A stretch of DNA of 64,000 nt from SG8-30 sp963695155 (GTDB lineage: Bacteria > Pseudomonadota > Gammaproteobacteria > Steroidobacterales > Steroidobacteraceae). A model generated the notes under the pieces. It did not search any database. It saw only the letters and a program-made list of their open reading frames with translations, and was not told where the DNA came from. The position numbers and the translations under genes are program-made. Of the stretch, positions 50,358-59,759 are shown one piece after another (within the stretch, counting starts at the first letter, position 1; each line of letters begins with the position of its first letter). The stretch spans positions 496,001-560,000 of the forward strand of contig CAVOGD010000006.1 of the NCBI GenBank assembly GCA_963695155.1, in the 5' to 3' direction.

Positions 50358-51707
50358 TCAGCCCGTGCGCCGGCAGGCCGCGTTGCGCAGCGCCAGCGGC
50401 TGCGCCGCCGCGCGCAATGCGTCGAGGTCCGCGAGGCGCCACCGCCAGTTGCCGCCGCTCACGCCCGGCACGTTCATGCGTGCTTCGCTGCCCAGCCCGA
50501 GCAGGTCCTGGGCCGGCACGATCACCAGCGCGGCGCGGCTGTCCAGCAGCGCCGAGATCATCGCGGACGCGACCTCCTCCGCGGCGCAGCCCAGGTAGTC
50601 CGTGATGCCGGCCTGCGCGGCCGGATCGAGCGATGCGAACCAGCCGGCACTCGTGTCGTTGTCGTGCGTGCCCGTATAAGCCACGCAGGCCTCTGGGTAG
50701 GTATGCGGCAGGTGGGGATTGTGCGGCGAGCCGTCGAAGCCGAACTGCAGGACGCGCATGCCGGGCAGCGCGAACGAATCCCTGAGCCGCTCCACCTCCG
50801 CCGTGACGACCCCGAGGTCTTCCGCCACCAGCGGCAGGCGCCCCAGCGCGGTGCCGAGCGCCGCCAGCAGCCCGGCGCCCGGCCCCGGCCGCCACCGGCC
50901 CTCGCGCGCCGTGGCCGCGCCGGCCGGGATCTCCCAGTACGCCACCAGCCCGCGGAAATGATCGAGGCGCAGCAGGTCGAAGCGCGCCAGCTGCACGCGC
51001 AGCCGCTCGATCCACCAGCGATAACCCTGCGCGGCATGGCCTGGCCACCGGTAGGTCGGGTTGCCCCAGCGTTGCCCGTCGCGCGCGAAATAGTCCGGCG
51101 GCACGCCGGCGACGGCGTCCATGCGCCCCGCCGCGTCCACGCTGAACAGGTCGCGGTGCGCCCACACGTCTGCGCTGTCCGGCGCGACGTACATCGGCAC
51201 GTCGCCGAACAGCAGGATGCCGCGCTCGCCGGCCGCGGCGCGCAACGTCCGCCAGGCACGGTCGAAGGCGTACTGCCCGGCGACCACGCGCGCGACCGGT
51301 TCCCTTAGCCGCAGCATGGCCGCCGCCAGGGCATCGTGCCGCCGGTCGCGCAGCGGCGCGGGCCAGTCCCACCAGGGCGCGCCGCCGTGCTCGGCGCCCA
51401 GCGCCACGAACAAGGCATAGTCGTCGAGCCAGTACGCCTGCCCGGCCGCGTAGGCCTCGACGGCCCGCGCGACGGCCGGCGGGACGCCGGTCGCCGGCGC
51501 CAGCGCCGCATGGCCGGCGAAGGCCGAATTGCCGAAATACGGCGAGCCATCGGCGCCCGGCGGGCCGACCGGCAGCATCTGCCAGACCGACAGGCCGGCC
51601 GCCTGCAGGCAGTCGAGCCACTCGACGGCGCGCGCCAGGGTGCCGCCGGGCAGCGAAGTCGGGTGCAGCAAGGCACCGGCGCGGCGACGGTTTAGCGCGT
51701 CGTTCAA
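50358..51707 (-). CDS. malQ: 4-alpha-glucanotransferase MalQ (GH77)
   Basis: A 449-residue amylomaltase that transfers alpha-1,4-glucan segments. GH77 features: ALLHPTSLPGG, WQMLPVGPPGADGSPYFGNSAFAG, FDLLRLDHFRGL (catalytic Asp), LVAEDLGVVT (catalytic Glu) and YTGTHDNDTSAGWF (transition-state Asp). The start is a TTG that overlaps the GH57 stop (TTGA), so translation is coupled. It is on the short side but complete for the bacterial subgroup. Confidence 0.92.
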   Translation of the reverse strand: MNDALNRRRAGALLHPTSLPGGTLARAVEWLDCLQAAGLSVWQMLPVGPPGADGSPYFGNSAFAGHAALAPATGVPPAVARAVEAYAAGQAYWLDDYALFVALGAEHGGAPWWDWPAPLRDRRHDALAAAMLRLREPVARVVAGQYAFDRAWRTLRAAAGERGILLFGDVPMYVAPDSADVWAHRDLFSVDAAGRMDAVAGVPPDYFARDGQRWGNPTYRWPGHAAQGYRWWIERLRVQLARFDLLRLDHFRGLVAYWEIPAGAATAREGRWRPGPGAGLLAALGTALGRLPLVAEDLGVVTAEVERLRDSFALPGMRVLQFGFDGSPHNPHLPHTYPEACVAYTGTHDNDTSAGWFASLDPAAQAGITDYLGCAAEEVASAMISALLDSRAALVIVPAQDLLGLGSEARMNVPGVSGGNWRWRLADLDALRAAAQPLALRNAACRRTG

Positions 51708-53407
51708 CCGGGCCCGCCGGCGCGCAGCATGGTGCCGCCGTGTTCCGGCGCGCCGCCGCCGTGCGCCAGCGGGCTGGCGAGCTGTTCGGGCACCTCTTCT
51801 TCCAGCAGCCGGTACAGGTTGGCGAGGTGGCGACGGTACAGCGCATCGAAGCTGTCCACCGCTTCCTCCGGGTTGTAGTCGGCGAACCACCAGAACCAGT
51901 CCGACCCCTCGCAGACGCCCAGCTGTTCCTCGGCGGCGCGCTGCGCCTGCTCCTCGAGGCCGCCCTCCACGACCACCTGGTCGAACACGCGCTTGGCGTC
52001 GCACAGCATGTCCCAGGCCCGGTTGCGGCTCGGATTGCCGATCCAGGTGGCCAGGCTGCCGTGGATCCAGCTGCCGGCGACCAGCCGTTCGAGCGGGCGG
52101 ATCTCGACACCCTCCTGCAGGCAGCTGGTGAACGTCGAGAGCCTGAGGCGCGGATGGGCGGCGAGCTGCCGGTACAGGGCCTGCAGGAAGTAATAGCCGT
52201 TGAACGGGTAGTACTCCCAGGCGTTTTCGCCGTCCAGCACGACCGTCACCGCGCGCAACGAGTTGTCGTTGCTGGCGTCCGCCACCGCTTCCAGGCGCCG
52301 CACGAAATCGGCCGCGGCGTCGTCGCCGTGCCACTTGCTGTAGGTGAAGCCGATCAGGTCGGACAGCTCGTCGTCGCGGAAGAAGCAGGCCGTGTGCCGG
52401 CCCGCTGGCCGCCAGGCGCCGGCGTGACCGGCAGCGGCCGGCGTGCCGCCGCCCGCCAGCGAGCGTCGCAGCACCGACTCGCCGCTCGCCACCCAGTCGA
52501 AGCCGAACGACTCGAGCAGCTCGAGGGCCGCCGCGCTGAGCGCGCCCTCGGACGGCCAGCAACCCAGCGGCCGCGCGCCGAAGGCGCGGTGGAAGACCTG
52601 CACGGCCCTGGCGACGTGCCAGCGCGCGCGGTCCGCGCCGCCCGGGTAGGCGTCCGCGGCGGGCAGCGCGAGGCCAGGCTCGGCCTCCCGCGCCGACGCG
52701 AAATCGAACATCAGCGGCAGGATCGGGTGGCCCCAGGGCGACACCGACAGCTCGACCTTGCCGTCGCCCGCCAGCCGGCGATAGCGCGGCACGATCGCGG
52801 ACAGCACGTCGCCCACACACTCCAGCAGGGTGCGCAGGTCGGCGGCCGAGAAGGGACTGCCGCGCTCAGCGAGTTCCCGCACGCGCGGATCGCCACGATG
52901 CACCGTCTCGCCGAACCACGCCAGGTGATACCAGCCGGCCAGGTCCGCCAGCAGTTGCGGCGAGGCGTAGTGCATGGCGCCGGAGTCGAGCAGCTGACCG
53001 GCCAGCTTCGCCAGGTCCCGGTACTGCGCGAAGCGGCCGATGCCGTGCTCGTCGTTGATGCGCAGGCAGGTGCGCAGCAGCGCCGGCCACTGCGCGCGGT
53101 CGGCCGGCACGCCGGCCGGCGTCAGCAGCGCCAGCACCGGATCCTTGAGCGGGCTGCCGGTGCGCAGGTGGGCGGCGACCTGTGCGCAGTAGTCGTCCAG
53201 CTGCTCGAGCAGCACGGGCGAGAAATTGACGACCGCGCGGGCCTCCGCCACGGTCTCGAGGTGGACGGCCATGTCCACGTAGTCCTTGATGCCGTGCAGG
53301 TAGGCCCACGGCCGCAGGAACTCGCCGCTCACGAGGTCGCGATACTGCGGCTGGTGCATGTGCCAGCACAGGATGACCCTGAGCCGGCCGTCCGCCGCGT
53401 CGCTCAC
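51704..53407 (-). CDS. Glycoside hydrolase family 57 protein
   Basis: A 567-residue GH57 enzyme (alpha-amylase/4-alpha-glucanotransferase-like). The N-terminus has the family start VILCWHMHQPQYRDL; the nucleophile region is LGCWPSEGALS, and a second conserved acid lies in VVLDGENAWEYYPFNG. GSWIHGSLATWIGNPSRNRAW is typical of the group. It probably remodels storage glucan or malto-oligosaccharides. GTG start overlapping the glgC stop (GTGA) and TTGA overlap with malQ make glgC-GH57-malQ one coupled unit. Exact activity cannot be assigned. Confidence 0.87.
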   Translation of the reverse strand: MSDAADGRLRVILCWHMHQPQYRDLVSGEFLRPWAYLHGIKDYVDMAVHLETVAEARAVVNFSPVLLEQLDDYCAQVAAHLRTGSPLKDPVLALLTPAGVPADRAQWPALLRTCLRINDEHGIGRFAQYRDLAKLAGQLLDSGAMHYASPQLLADLAGWYHLAWFGETVHRGDPRVRELAERGSPFSAADLRTLLECVGDVLSAIVPRYRRLAGDGKVELSVSPWGHPILPLMFDFASAREAEPGLALPAADAYPGGADRARWHVARAVQVFHRAFGARPLGCWPSEGALSAAALELLESFGFDWVASGESVLRRSLAGGGTPAAAGHAGAWRPAGRHTACFFRDDELSDLIGFTYSKWHGDDAAADFVRRLEAVADASNDNSLRAVTVVLDGENAWEYYPFNGYYFLQALYRQLAAHPRLRLSTFTSCLQEGVEIRPLERLVAGSWIHGSLATWIGNPSRNRAWDMLCDAKRVFDQVVVEGGLEEQAQRAAEEQLGVCEGSDWFWWFADYNPEEAVDSFDALYRRHLANLYRLLEEEVPEQLASPLAHGGGAPEHGGTMLRAGGPG

Positions 53408-54675
53408 CGGGCGTCGCGCAGCATGTCCGCGGTCACCAGCACCCGGCCCTTCTTCGTGATGAAGAAGCGCCTGGCGTCCTGTTCGCGGTCGTGGCCGATG
53501 ACGGTGCCGTCGGGCACCTCGCATTCCTGGTCGAAGACGACGTCGCGGATGCGGCAGTCCCGGCCGATGTGCACGTCGGGCAGGACCACCGACCGTTCGA
53601 TCAGCGAGCGCTCGTCCACGCGCACCCCGGTGAACAGCAGCGAGTCCCGGATCTCGGCCCCGGAGATGATGCAGCCCCCGGCCACCACCGAGTTGATGGC
53701 GTGGCCGCGGCAACCGTCCTGGTCGAGCACGAACTTGGCCGGCGGCGCGTGCACCTGGTAGGTCCAGATCGGCCACTGCGCGTCGTACAGGTTGAGCTCG
53801 GGGTGGATCGAGACGATCTCGATGTTCGCCTCGTAGAAGGCGTCCACGTTGCCCACGTCGCGCCAGTAGCTCTGCGCGCGGGTGCGGATGTCGCGGAACC
53901 GGTAGGCGAACACGTTCAGGTGGTCTATGGCCCCGGGGATGATGTTGCGGCCGAAGTCGTGCTTGGAGTCCGGGTCGGCGGCATCCTCCTCCAGCAGCTT
54001 CTCCAGCAGCTTCGGCTTGAACACGTAGATGCCCATCGAGGCCAGCGCGGTGTCCTCGCGGCCGGGGATCGGGTCCGGCTCGGCCGGCTTCTCGGTGAAC
54101 TTCAGCACCTTGTTCGAGTCGTCCACGGTCAGCACGCCGAACTGGCGCGCCTCCTGCAGCGGCACCTCGACGACGCCAACCGTGATGTCGGCGTGGTGGT
54201 CGAGGTGCTCGGCGATCATCGGCCCGTAGTCCATCTTGTAGACGTGGTCGCCCGCCAGGATCAGCACGTGGGTGGGCCGGTGCCCGCGGATGTACTCCAG
54301 GTTCTGGTACACGGCGTCCGCCGTGCCACGGTACCAGTGCTCGCCGATCTGCTGCTGCGCCGGCACCACGTCCACGAACTCGCCGAACTCGCCGCGCAGG
54401 TAGGACCAGCCGCGCTCGACGTGACGGATCAGCGAGCCCGCCTTGTACTGCGTGAGGATGGCGATCTGGCGGATCCCGGAATTGACGCAGTTGGACAGCA
54501 CGAAGTCGATGATGCGGAACTTGCCGCCGAACGGCGTGGCCGGCTTGCAGCGCGTCAGCGTCAGGTGCTTGAGGCGCTCGCCGCGGCCGCCGGCCATGAT
54601 CACGGCCAGCGTGCCGCGCGTCAGGCGGCTCACGAACCGGCGGGACTGTCGCGGCATCGGCGTGCTGCTATCCAT
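53404..54675 (-). CDS. glgC: Glucose-1-phosphate adenylyltransferase GlgC
   Basis: A 423-residue enzyme that makes ADP-glucose, the committed step of glycogen synthesis. It has VIMAGGRGERLKHLTLTRCK (pyrophosphorylase signature), KFRIIDFVLSNCVNSGI, GTADAVYQNLEYI, ILAGDHVYKMDYG and the C-terminal left-handed beta-helix (GCIISGAEIRDSLLFTG, RDCRIRDVVFD). The N-terminal Arg-rich stretch (RQSRRFVSRLTR) matches the region that binds the activator fructose-1,6-bisphosphate in enterobacterial enzymes. First gene of the minus-strand unit; it diverges from glgB. Confidence 0.95.
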   Translation of the reverse strand: MDSSTPMPRQSRRFVSRLTRGTLAVIMAGGRGERLKHLTLTRCKPATPFGGKFRIIDFVLSNCVNSGIRQIAILTQYKAGSLIRHVERGWSYLRGEFGEFVDVVPAQQQIGEHWYRGTADAVYQNLEYIRGHRPTHVLILAGDHVYKMDYGPMIAEHLDHHADITVGVVEVPLQEARQFGVLTVDDSNKVLKFTEKPAEPDPIPGREDTALASMGIYVFKPKLLEKLLEEDAADPDSKHDFGRNIIPGAIDHLNVFAYRFRDIRTRAQSYWRDVGNVDAFYEANIEIVSIHPELNLYDAQWPIWTYQVHAPPAKFVLDQDGCRGHAINSVVAGGCIISGAEIRDSLLFTGVRVDERSLIERSVVLPDVHIGRDCRIRDVVFDQECEVPDGTVIGHDREQDARRFFITKKGRVLVTADMLRDAR

Positions 54676-54764
54676 GCTGGACCTGCTGGTAAACGATCAT
54701 TGTATGTTTATGTTAGCGTCAGGACCGCCGCGGGCAAGCACGGTGCAGGTTGGCGCATGATTCC
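54676..54764. promoter_or_regulatory. Divergent glgC/glgB promoter region
   Basis: An 89-base gap with a local AT-rich stretch (GATCATTGTATGTTTATGTTAG, about 54695-54716) in a GC-rich background. It offers -10-like hexamers on both strands (TATGTT forward; TACAAT in reverse), but no clear -35 or operator is visible. Confidence 0.4.
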
Positions 54765-56960
54765 ATGGTGAGCGCACTCGAGCGGTTCGCGTCGCAGCGG
54801 CACGCGGAATTCGAGCGGCTGGCCGCGGCGCGCCACCATGACCCGCACACGCTGCTCGGTGCGCGCGAACTGGCCGGCCGCCGCCTCGTGGTCTGCTGGC
54901 GGCCCGGCGCGGTGCGCGCCACGCTGGAAGGCGGGCACGAGATGACGCCGCTGCCGGTGGCCGGCTGCTTCGGCTGGCTGGGGCCGCCCGCGGCGCTGCC
55001 GGTGCCCTACCGCGTGCGCTACGAGTTCGCCTGCGGCGCCAGCGCGCAGTCCGTCGACCCGTGGTGTTTCGCGCCGGCCCTCGACGAGGGCGCGCTGGCG
55101 CGCTTCAGCCACGGCGACGACGACGAGGCCTGGCGCCTGCTGGGCGCCCATGCGACCGCGGTCGGCGGCATCGACGGCGTGCGCTTCGCCGTCTGGGCGC
55201 CGGACGCGGAGCGGGTCAGCGTGGTCGGCCCGTTCAACGACTGGGACGGCCGGCGCCACCCGCTGACCAGCCGCGGCGCCAGCGGCGTCTGGGAACTGTT
55301 CGTGCCGGAACTGCCGCCCGGCACAGTCTACAAGTTCGAGCTGCGCAACCGCGCGGCGGGCACGCTGCACCTGCGGTCGGATCCCTACGGACGACGCTTC
55401 GAGCACCGGCCGGCCACCGCCTCGCTGGTGGAGGCCCCCTCCGGATTCGCCTGGTCCGACGGCGGCTGGCTGGCGGCGCGCGCCGCGGCCGGCTGGCTGC
55501 ATGCGCCGATGTCCATCTATGAGTTGCACCTGGGCTCCTGGCGGCGCGGCGCGGACGGCGGCTTCCTCAACTACCGCGAACTGGCGGGCCCGCTGGCCGC
55601 GCACGCCCGGCAGCTCGGCTTCACGCACGTCGAGTTGCTGCCTGTGACCGAGCACCCGCTCGACGACTCCTGGGGCTACCAGGTGGGCGGCTACTTCGCG
55701 CCCACCTCGCGGCACGGCTCGCCCGACGACTTCCGCGCCTTCGTGGACCACCTGCACGGCGCCGGGCTGGGCGTGATCCTCGACTGGGTGCCGGGACACT
55801 TCCCACGCGACGAGCACGCGCTGGCGCGCTTCGACGGCACCGCCCTGTACGAGCACCCCGACCCCAGGCGCGGCGAGCAGCCCGACTGGGGCACGCTGGT
55901 CTTCGACTTCGCGCGCCGCGAGGTGCGTTCCTTCCTGCGCGCCAGCGCCTCCTACTGGCTGGACGAGTTCCACGTGGACGGCCTGCGCGTGGACGCGGTC
56001 GCCGCCATGCTCTACCTCGACTACAGCCGCCGCGCCGGCGAGTGGCTGCCGAACCCGCAGGGCGGGCGCGAGAACCTCGATGCCGTGGACTTCCTGCGGC
56101 GGCTCAATGCGCACGTGCACGGGCGCTTCCCCGGCGCCGTGACCATCGCCGAGGAATCCACGGCCTGGCCCGGCGTGAGCCGGCCCGTCGAGGCCGGCGG
56201 GCTCGGCTTCAGCATGAAGTGGAACATGGGCTGGATGCACGACACGCTCGAGTACTTCGGCAAGGACCCGGTGCATCGCCGTCATCACCACGACCGGCTC
56301 ACCTTCTCGATGATCTACGCGCACCACGAGAACTTCGTGCTGCCGCTGTCGCACGACGAGGTCGTGCACCTGAAGGGCTCGCTGCTGGGCCGCATGCCCG
56401 GCGACGACTGGCAGCGCTTCGCCAACCTGCGCCTGCTGCTGGCGTGGCAGTGGACCTGGCCGGGCAAGAAGCTCTTGTTCATGGGCAGCGAGTTCGGGCA
56501 GCCGGGCGAGTGGGACTTCCGCGGCGAGCTGCCCTGGACGCTCATGGACGCCCCGCGGCACCGCGGCGTGGCCCGGCTGGTCGGCGACCTCAACCGGCTG
56601 TACCGGCTGCGGCCGGCGCTGCACCGGCACGACTTCGAGCCGGCCGGCTTCCGCTGGCTGGACTGCCACGACCGCGGCAGTTCGGTGCTGGCGTTTGCGC
56701 GGTTCGCGGGCGACGACTGCGTCGTGGTGGCGCTGAACTTCACGCCCGTGCCGCGGCCGGGCTACCGCATCGGCCTGCCGCGCCCCGGCGCCTGGCGCGA
56801 GGTGCTGAACAGCGACTCGGACCACTATGACGGCAGCAACCTGGGCAACCTGTCCACCGTGCAGGCCGAGGCGGTGCCCGCGATGGAGCAGCCCTGGTCC
56901 GCGTCCGTCACGCTGCCGCCGCTGGCCTGTGTCGTGTTCGTCCCGGCCGGCGACGGCTGA
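54765..56960 (+). CDS. glgB: 1,4-alpha-glucan branching enzyme GlgB
   Basis: About 731 residues, GH13, making alpha-1,6 branches. Carbohydrate-binding domain (FAVWAPDAERVSVVGPFNDWDG), then the catalytic barrel: ILDWVPGHFP, DGLRVDAVAAMLYLDYSR (nucleophile Asp), TIAEESTAWPGV (acid/base Glu) and LPLSHDEVVHLKGSL (third Asp). The extra N-terminal domain (HDPHTLLGARELAGRRLVV) is the GH13_9 type of enterobacterial GlgB. ATG 54765 is taken as start; an in-frame TTG at 54750 is possible. Confidence 0.95.
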   Translation: MVSALERFASQRHAEFERLAAARHHDPHTLLGARELAGRRLVVCWRPGAVRATLEGGHEMTPLPVAGCFGWLGPPAALPVPYRVRYEFACGASAQSVDPWCFAPALDEGALARFSHGDDDEAWRLLGAHATAVGGIDGVRFAVWAPDAERVSVVGPFNDWDGRRHPLTSRGASGVWELFVPELPPGTVYKFELRNRAAGTLHLRSDPYGRRFEHRPATASLVEAPSGFAWSDGGWLAARAAAGWLHAPMSIYELHLGSWRRGADGGFLNYRELAGPLAAHARQLGFTHVELLPVTEHPLDDSWGYQVGGYFAPTSRHGSPDDFRAFVDHLHGAGLGVILDWVPGHFPRDEHALARFDGTALYEHPDPRRGEQPDWGTLVFDFARREVRSFLRASASYWLDEFHVDGLRVDAVAAMLYLDYSRRAGEWLPNPQGGRENLDAVDFLRRLNAHVHGRFPGAVTIAEESTAWPGVSRPVEAGGLGFSMKWNMGWMHDTLEYFGKDPVHRRHHHDRLTFSMIYAHHENFVLPLSHDEVVHLKGSLLGRMPGDDWQRFANLRLLLAWQWTWPGKKLLFMGSEFGQPGEWDFRGELPWTLMDAPRHRGVARLVGDLNRLYRLRPALHRHDFEPAGFRWLDCHDRGSSVLAFARFAGDDCVVVALNFTPVPRPGYRIGLPRPGAWREVLNSDSDHYDGSNLGNLSTVQAEAVPAMEQPWSASVTLPPLACVVFVPAGDG

Positions 56961-56975
56961 GCGCCGCCCGGCGCC

Positions 56976-59585
56976 TCACAGCCAGCGCACCAGGCCCATC
57001 TCGTACGGTTGCACGAACAGCGGGTGCTGCGGCACGGCGCGGAGGCGCCCGGCCAGCTTGCCGCACCAGCCGGGCGCGATGTCGGCCGTGTAGACCCAGG
57101 CCCCGTCCTCGAGGCGCTCGCCGGCGCAGTTCAGGTCGATGAAGGCGGTCTCGACGCCGCCGCGGATCCGCACGTCGCCGGCGGCGGCGCGGAACGAGGA
57201 CAGCGGCGGCGGCTGGCGCTCGCCGTCCGGCAATTCGCGGCCCACCAGCAGTTCGACCCGCACCTCGGCCGGCTGCAGCGAGCCCAGCGTGGCGGCCACC
57301 CTGAGCCTGAGCGACTCGCCGCTTGCGACGCGCCGCGGCGGCCGCTCGAGCAGCCGCAGGCTGACGCCCGGCCACGCCTCCGCCGCCCGCCGCTTGAAGC
57401 CGGCCACGTCGCGCGCACCCTGGTGGTCGCCGGCGGCCCGCGCCGCGGCCGCACGCGCGGCGGGCGCATACAGGCACTGCGCGTAGTCGGCGACGACGCG
57501 GCCCATGCCGAACGACGGGATGATGGTCTCCATCGAGCGCTTCATGCGCGCCGCCCAGCGCCGCGGCAGGCCGTCGACGTCGCGCTCGTAGTACAGCGGC
57601 ACCACCTCGTCCTGCAGCAGCTCGTAGATCGAGCGCGCGTCCTCGTCGTCGCGGCGCGCATCGTCGTGGAACGTCGAGGGCGCGATGCCCCAGCCGTTCT
57701 CGCCGTCGCAGCCCTCGGCCCACCAGCCGTCCAGCACCGACAGGTTGAGCGTGCCGTTGATGGCCGCCTTGATGCCCGAGGTGCCGCTCGCCTCCAGCGG
57801 CGACACCGGCGTGTTGAGCCACACGTCGGCGCCCGCGACCATGGCGCGCGCCAGCCCCATGTCGTAGTCCTCGACGAACACCACGTGGCCGGTCAGCTCG
57901 CGCGACGCGGCCGCGTCGCACACCTCGCGGATCATCTGCTGGCCGGGCAGGTCCTGCGGGTGCGCCTTGCCCGCGAACACGAAGACCACCGGCCGTTCCC
58001 GGTCGCAGGCGATCTCGTTGAGCCAGGCGCGGTCGCGCAGCAGCAGCGCGCCGCGCTTGTAGGTCGCGAAACGCCGCGCAAAACCCACCACCAGCGGCGC
58101 CGGCTCGTCCGGGTCCAGCCAGCGCACCATGCGCGCGAAGTGGATGTCGCTGAGCCCGTTGCGCCGGCACTGCTTGAGCAACCGGGCCCGCACGGCGCGC
58201 AGCAGGACCGCCTTCACCTGGCGCTTGGCCGCGAGGAACTCGTCGTCCGGGATGCGCCGCACCGCCGTCCAGAACTCCGGGTCGCCGAGCCGCTCGCGCC
58301 AGTCGGACCCGAGCGCGCGGTCGAACAGGTCCTGCCAGTACTGGAACAGGAAGGTCGGCACGTGCACGCCGTTGGTCACGTAGCCGATCGGGCTGTCCTC
58401 GACGGGCAGCTCCGGCCAGTTGTCCGCACAGATCAACGCCGACACCTGCCCGTGCAGGCGGCTCACGCCGTTCTGGTGGCGCGTGCCGGCGATGGCCAGC
58501 CGGGTCATGTTGAAGTGGCCGTTCGAGCCGTTGCCGAGCTTCAGGAAATCGCCGGCCGGCACGCCGAGGCGCCGCACCGCGTCCTGCAGGTAGTGCAGCA
58601 CGCGGGCCTGGTCGAAGGCGTCGTGGCCGGCCGCGACCGGCGTGTGCGTGGTGAACACGCAGCGCGCCGCGACGGCTTCCAGCGCCGCCGCGAACTCGAC
58701 GCCCTGCTCCACCAGCTCGGCGGTGAGCTCCACGCACAGGAACGCCGCATGGCCCTCGTTCAGGTGATACACGGACGGCTCGATGCCGAGCGCCTTGAGC
58801 GTGCGCCGCCCGCCCACGCCCAGCAGCAGTTCCTGCTGGATCCGCAGCTCGTGGTCGCCGGCGTACAGCGCGTGGGTGATCTCGCGGTCCGCCGCCGCGT
58901 TCTCCTCGACGTCCGAGTCGAGCAGGTACACGGGCACCCGCCCCACCGATGCGCGCCACACGCGCACCCGCACCGTGCGCTCGGCCACCGGCACGCCGAT
59001 CACCAGCGCGGCGCCCGTTGCGTCGCGCACCGGCTCGACCGGCAGGTCGTCGCGGTCGATGTCGCGATTGAGCGCGTGCTGCCCGCCCTCGGCGTCGATC
59101 TGCTGCGTGAAGTAGCCGCGCCGGTACAGCAGGCCGACCGCGACGAACGACAGGCCCGCGTCGCTGGCCGCCTTGCAGTGATCGCCTGCCAGCACGCCCA
59201 GGCCTCCCGAGTACATCGGCAGGCTCTCGTGGAAACCGAATTCGGCACAGAAGTACGCGACCGGCCCGGCGTCCAGCAGCCCCTCCAGGCGCGGGCCCGC
59301 GGGCGCGCCGGCCAGGTACCGGTCCAGCCCCTCGAGCACGGCATGGTAAGCTGCCAGCCATTCGCCGTCGGTCGCGGCGCGGTCCAGCCTGGCCTGGGAC
59401 ACGCTGCGCAGGAACAGCTTGGGGTTGCTGCGCACCGCCAGCCACAGTCGCGGGTCCAGCGCCGAGAACAGCGCCCGCGTGGGCCGATGCCAGGTGAACC
59501 TCAGGTTCCCCGCCAGTTCCTGCAGCCGTCCCAGCTCGGGCGGCAGCTGCGGGTTGATCTCGATATGGAGCGTTTCACCAGTCAT
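56976..59585 (-). CDS. glgP: Alpha-glucan phosphorylase GlgP (GT35)
   Basis: An 869-residue PLP enzyme that releases glucose-1-phosphate from glycogen. It belongs to the longer DUF3417-containing phosphorylase group: PPELGRLQELAGNLRFTWHRPTRALF at the N-terminus, then AYFCAEFGFHESLPMYSGGLGVLAGDH, VYHLNEGHAAF, FTTHTPVAAGHDAF and the PLP region SPLEASGTSGIKAAINGTLN. In most members Met occupies the Ile position of the last motif. The ATG at 59585 (MTGETLHIE) is the likely start. It converges with glgB, 15 bases apart. Confidence 0.94.
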   Translation of the reverse strand: MTGETLHIEINPQLPPELGRLQELAGNLRFTWHRPTRALFSALDPRLWLAVRSNPKLFLRSVSQARLDRAATDGEWLAAYHAVLEGLDRYLAGAPAGPRLEGLLDAGPVAYFCAEFGFHESLPMYSGGLGVLAGDHCKAASDAGLSFVAVGLLYRRGYFTQQIDAEGGQHALNRDIDRDDLPVEPVRDATGAALVIGVPVAERTVRVRVWRASVGRVPVYLLDSDVEENAAADREITHALYAGDHELRIQQELLLGVGGRRTLKALGIEPSVYHLNEGHAAFLCVELTAELVEQGVEFAAALEAVAARCVFTTHTPVAAGHDAFDQARVLHYLQDAVRRLGVPAGDFLKLGNGSNGHFNMTRLAIAGTRHQNGVSRLHGQVSALICADNWPELPVEDSPIGYVTNGVHVPTFLFQYWQDLFDRALGSDWRERLGDPEFWTAVRRIPDDEFLAAKRQVKAVLLRAVRARLLKQCRRNGLSDIHFARMVRWLDPDEPAPLVVGFARRFATYKRGALLLRDRAWLNEIACDRERPVVFVFAGKAHPQDLPGQQMIREVCDAAASRELTGHVVFVEDYDMGLARAMVAGADVWLNTPVSPLEASGTSGIKAAINGTLNLSVLDGWWAEGCDGENGWGIAPSTFHDDARRDDEDARSIYELLQDEVVPLYYERDVDGLPRRWAARMKRSMETIIPSFGMGRVVADYAQCLYAPAARAAAARAAGDHQGARDVAGFKRRAAEAWPGVSLRLLERPPRRVASGESLRLRVAATLGSLQPAEVRVELLVGRELPDGERQPPPLSSFRAAAGDVRIRGGVETAFIDLNCAGERLEDGAWVYTADIAPGWCGKLAGRLRAVPQHPLFVQPYEMGLVRWL

Positions 59586-59669
59586 GCAGCGTCGCGGCTC
59601 GCGCAGGCGCCGGGGATTCGGCGGCGCGGAGTCTAGCATCGCCTTCCCGCAGGTCCCGCGGGCCACTCC

Positions 59670-59697
59670 TCACGACTCACGACTCACGACTCACAAC
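59670..59697 (-). repeat. Heptamer tandem repeat (TCACGAC x3 plus TCACAAC)
   Basis: Four consecutive 7-base units at 59670-59697, between the divergent glgP and PadR genes. The complement matches the heptamer tract at the glgA stop (49733-49773), so both ends of the glycogen cluster carry the same microsatellite. Confidence 0.8.
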
Positions 59698-59704
59698 TTG
59701 AGCA

Positions 59705-59732
59705 TTGACTATTATTAACTTCGTATTATTAT
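59705..59732 (+). promoter_or_regulatory. Candidate sigma-70 promoter of the padR operon
   Basis: TTGACT (59705-59710), 16-base spacer, TATTAT (59727-59732) in a markedly AT-rich stretch (about 59700-59745). The Shine-Dalgarno AAGGA is at 59748-59752, 7 bases before the ATG. The repeated ATTATTA pattern could also be an autoregulatory PadR operator. Confidence 0.55.
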
Positions 59733-59759
59733 TGACTTCACATTGCTAAGGACTTCCAT

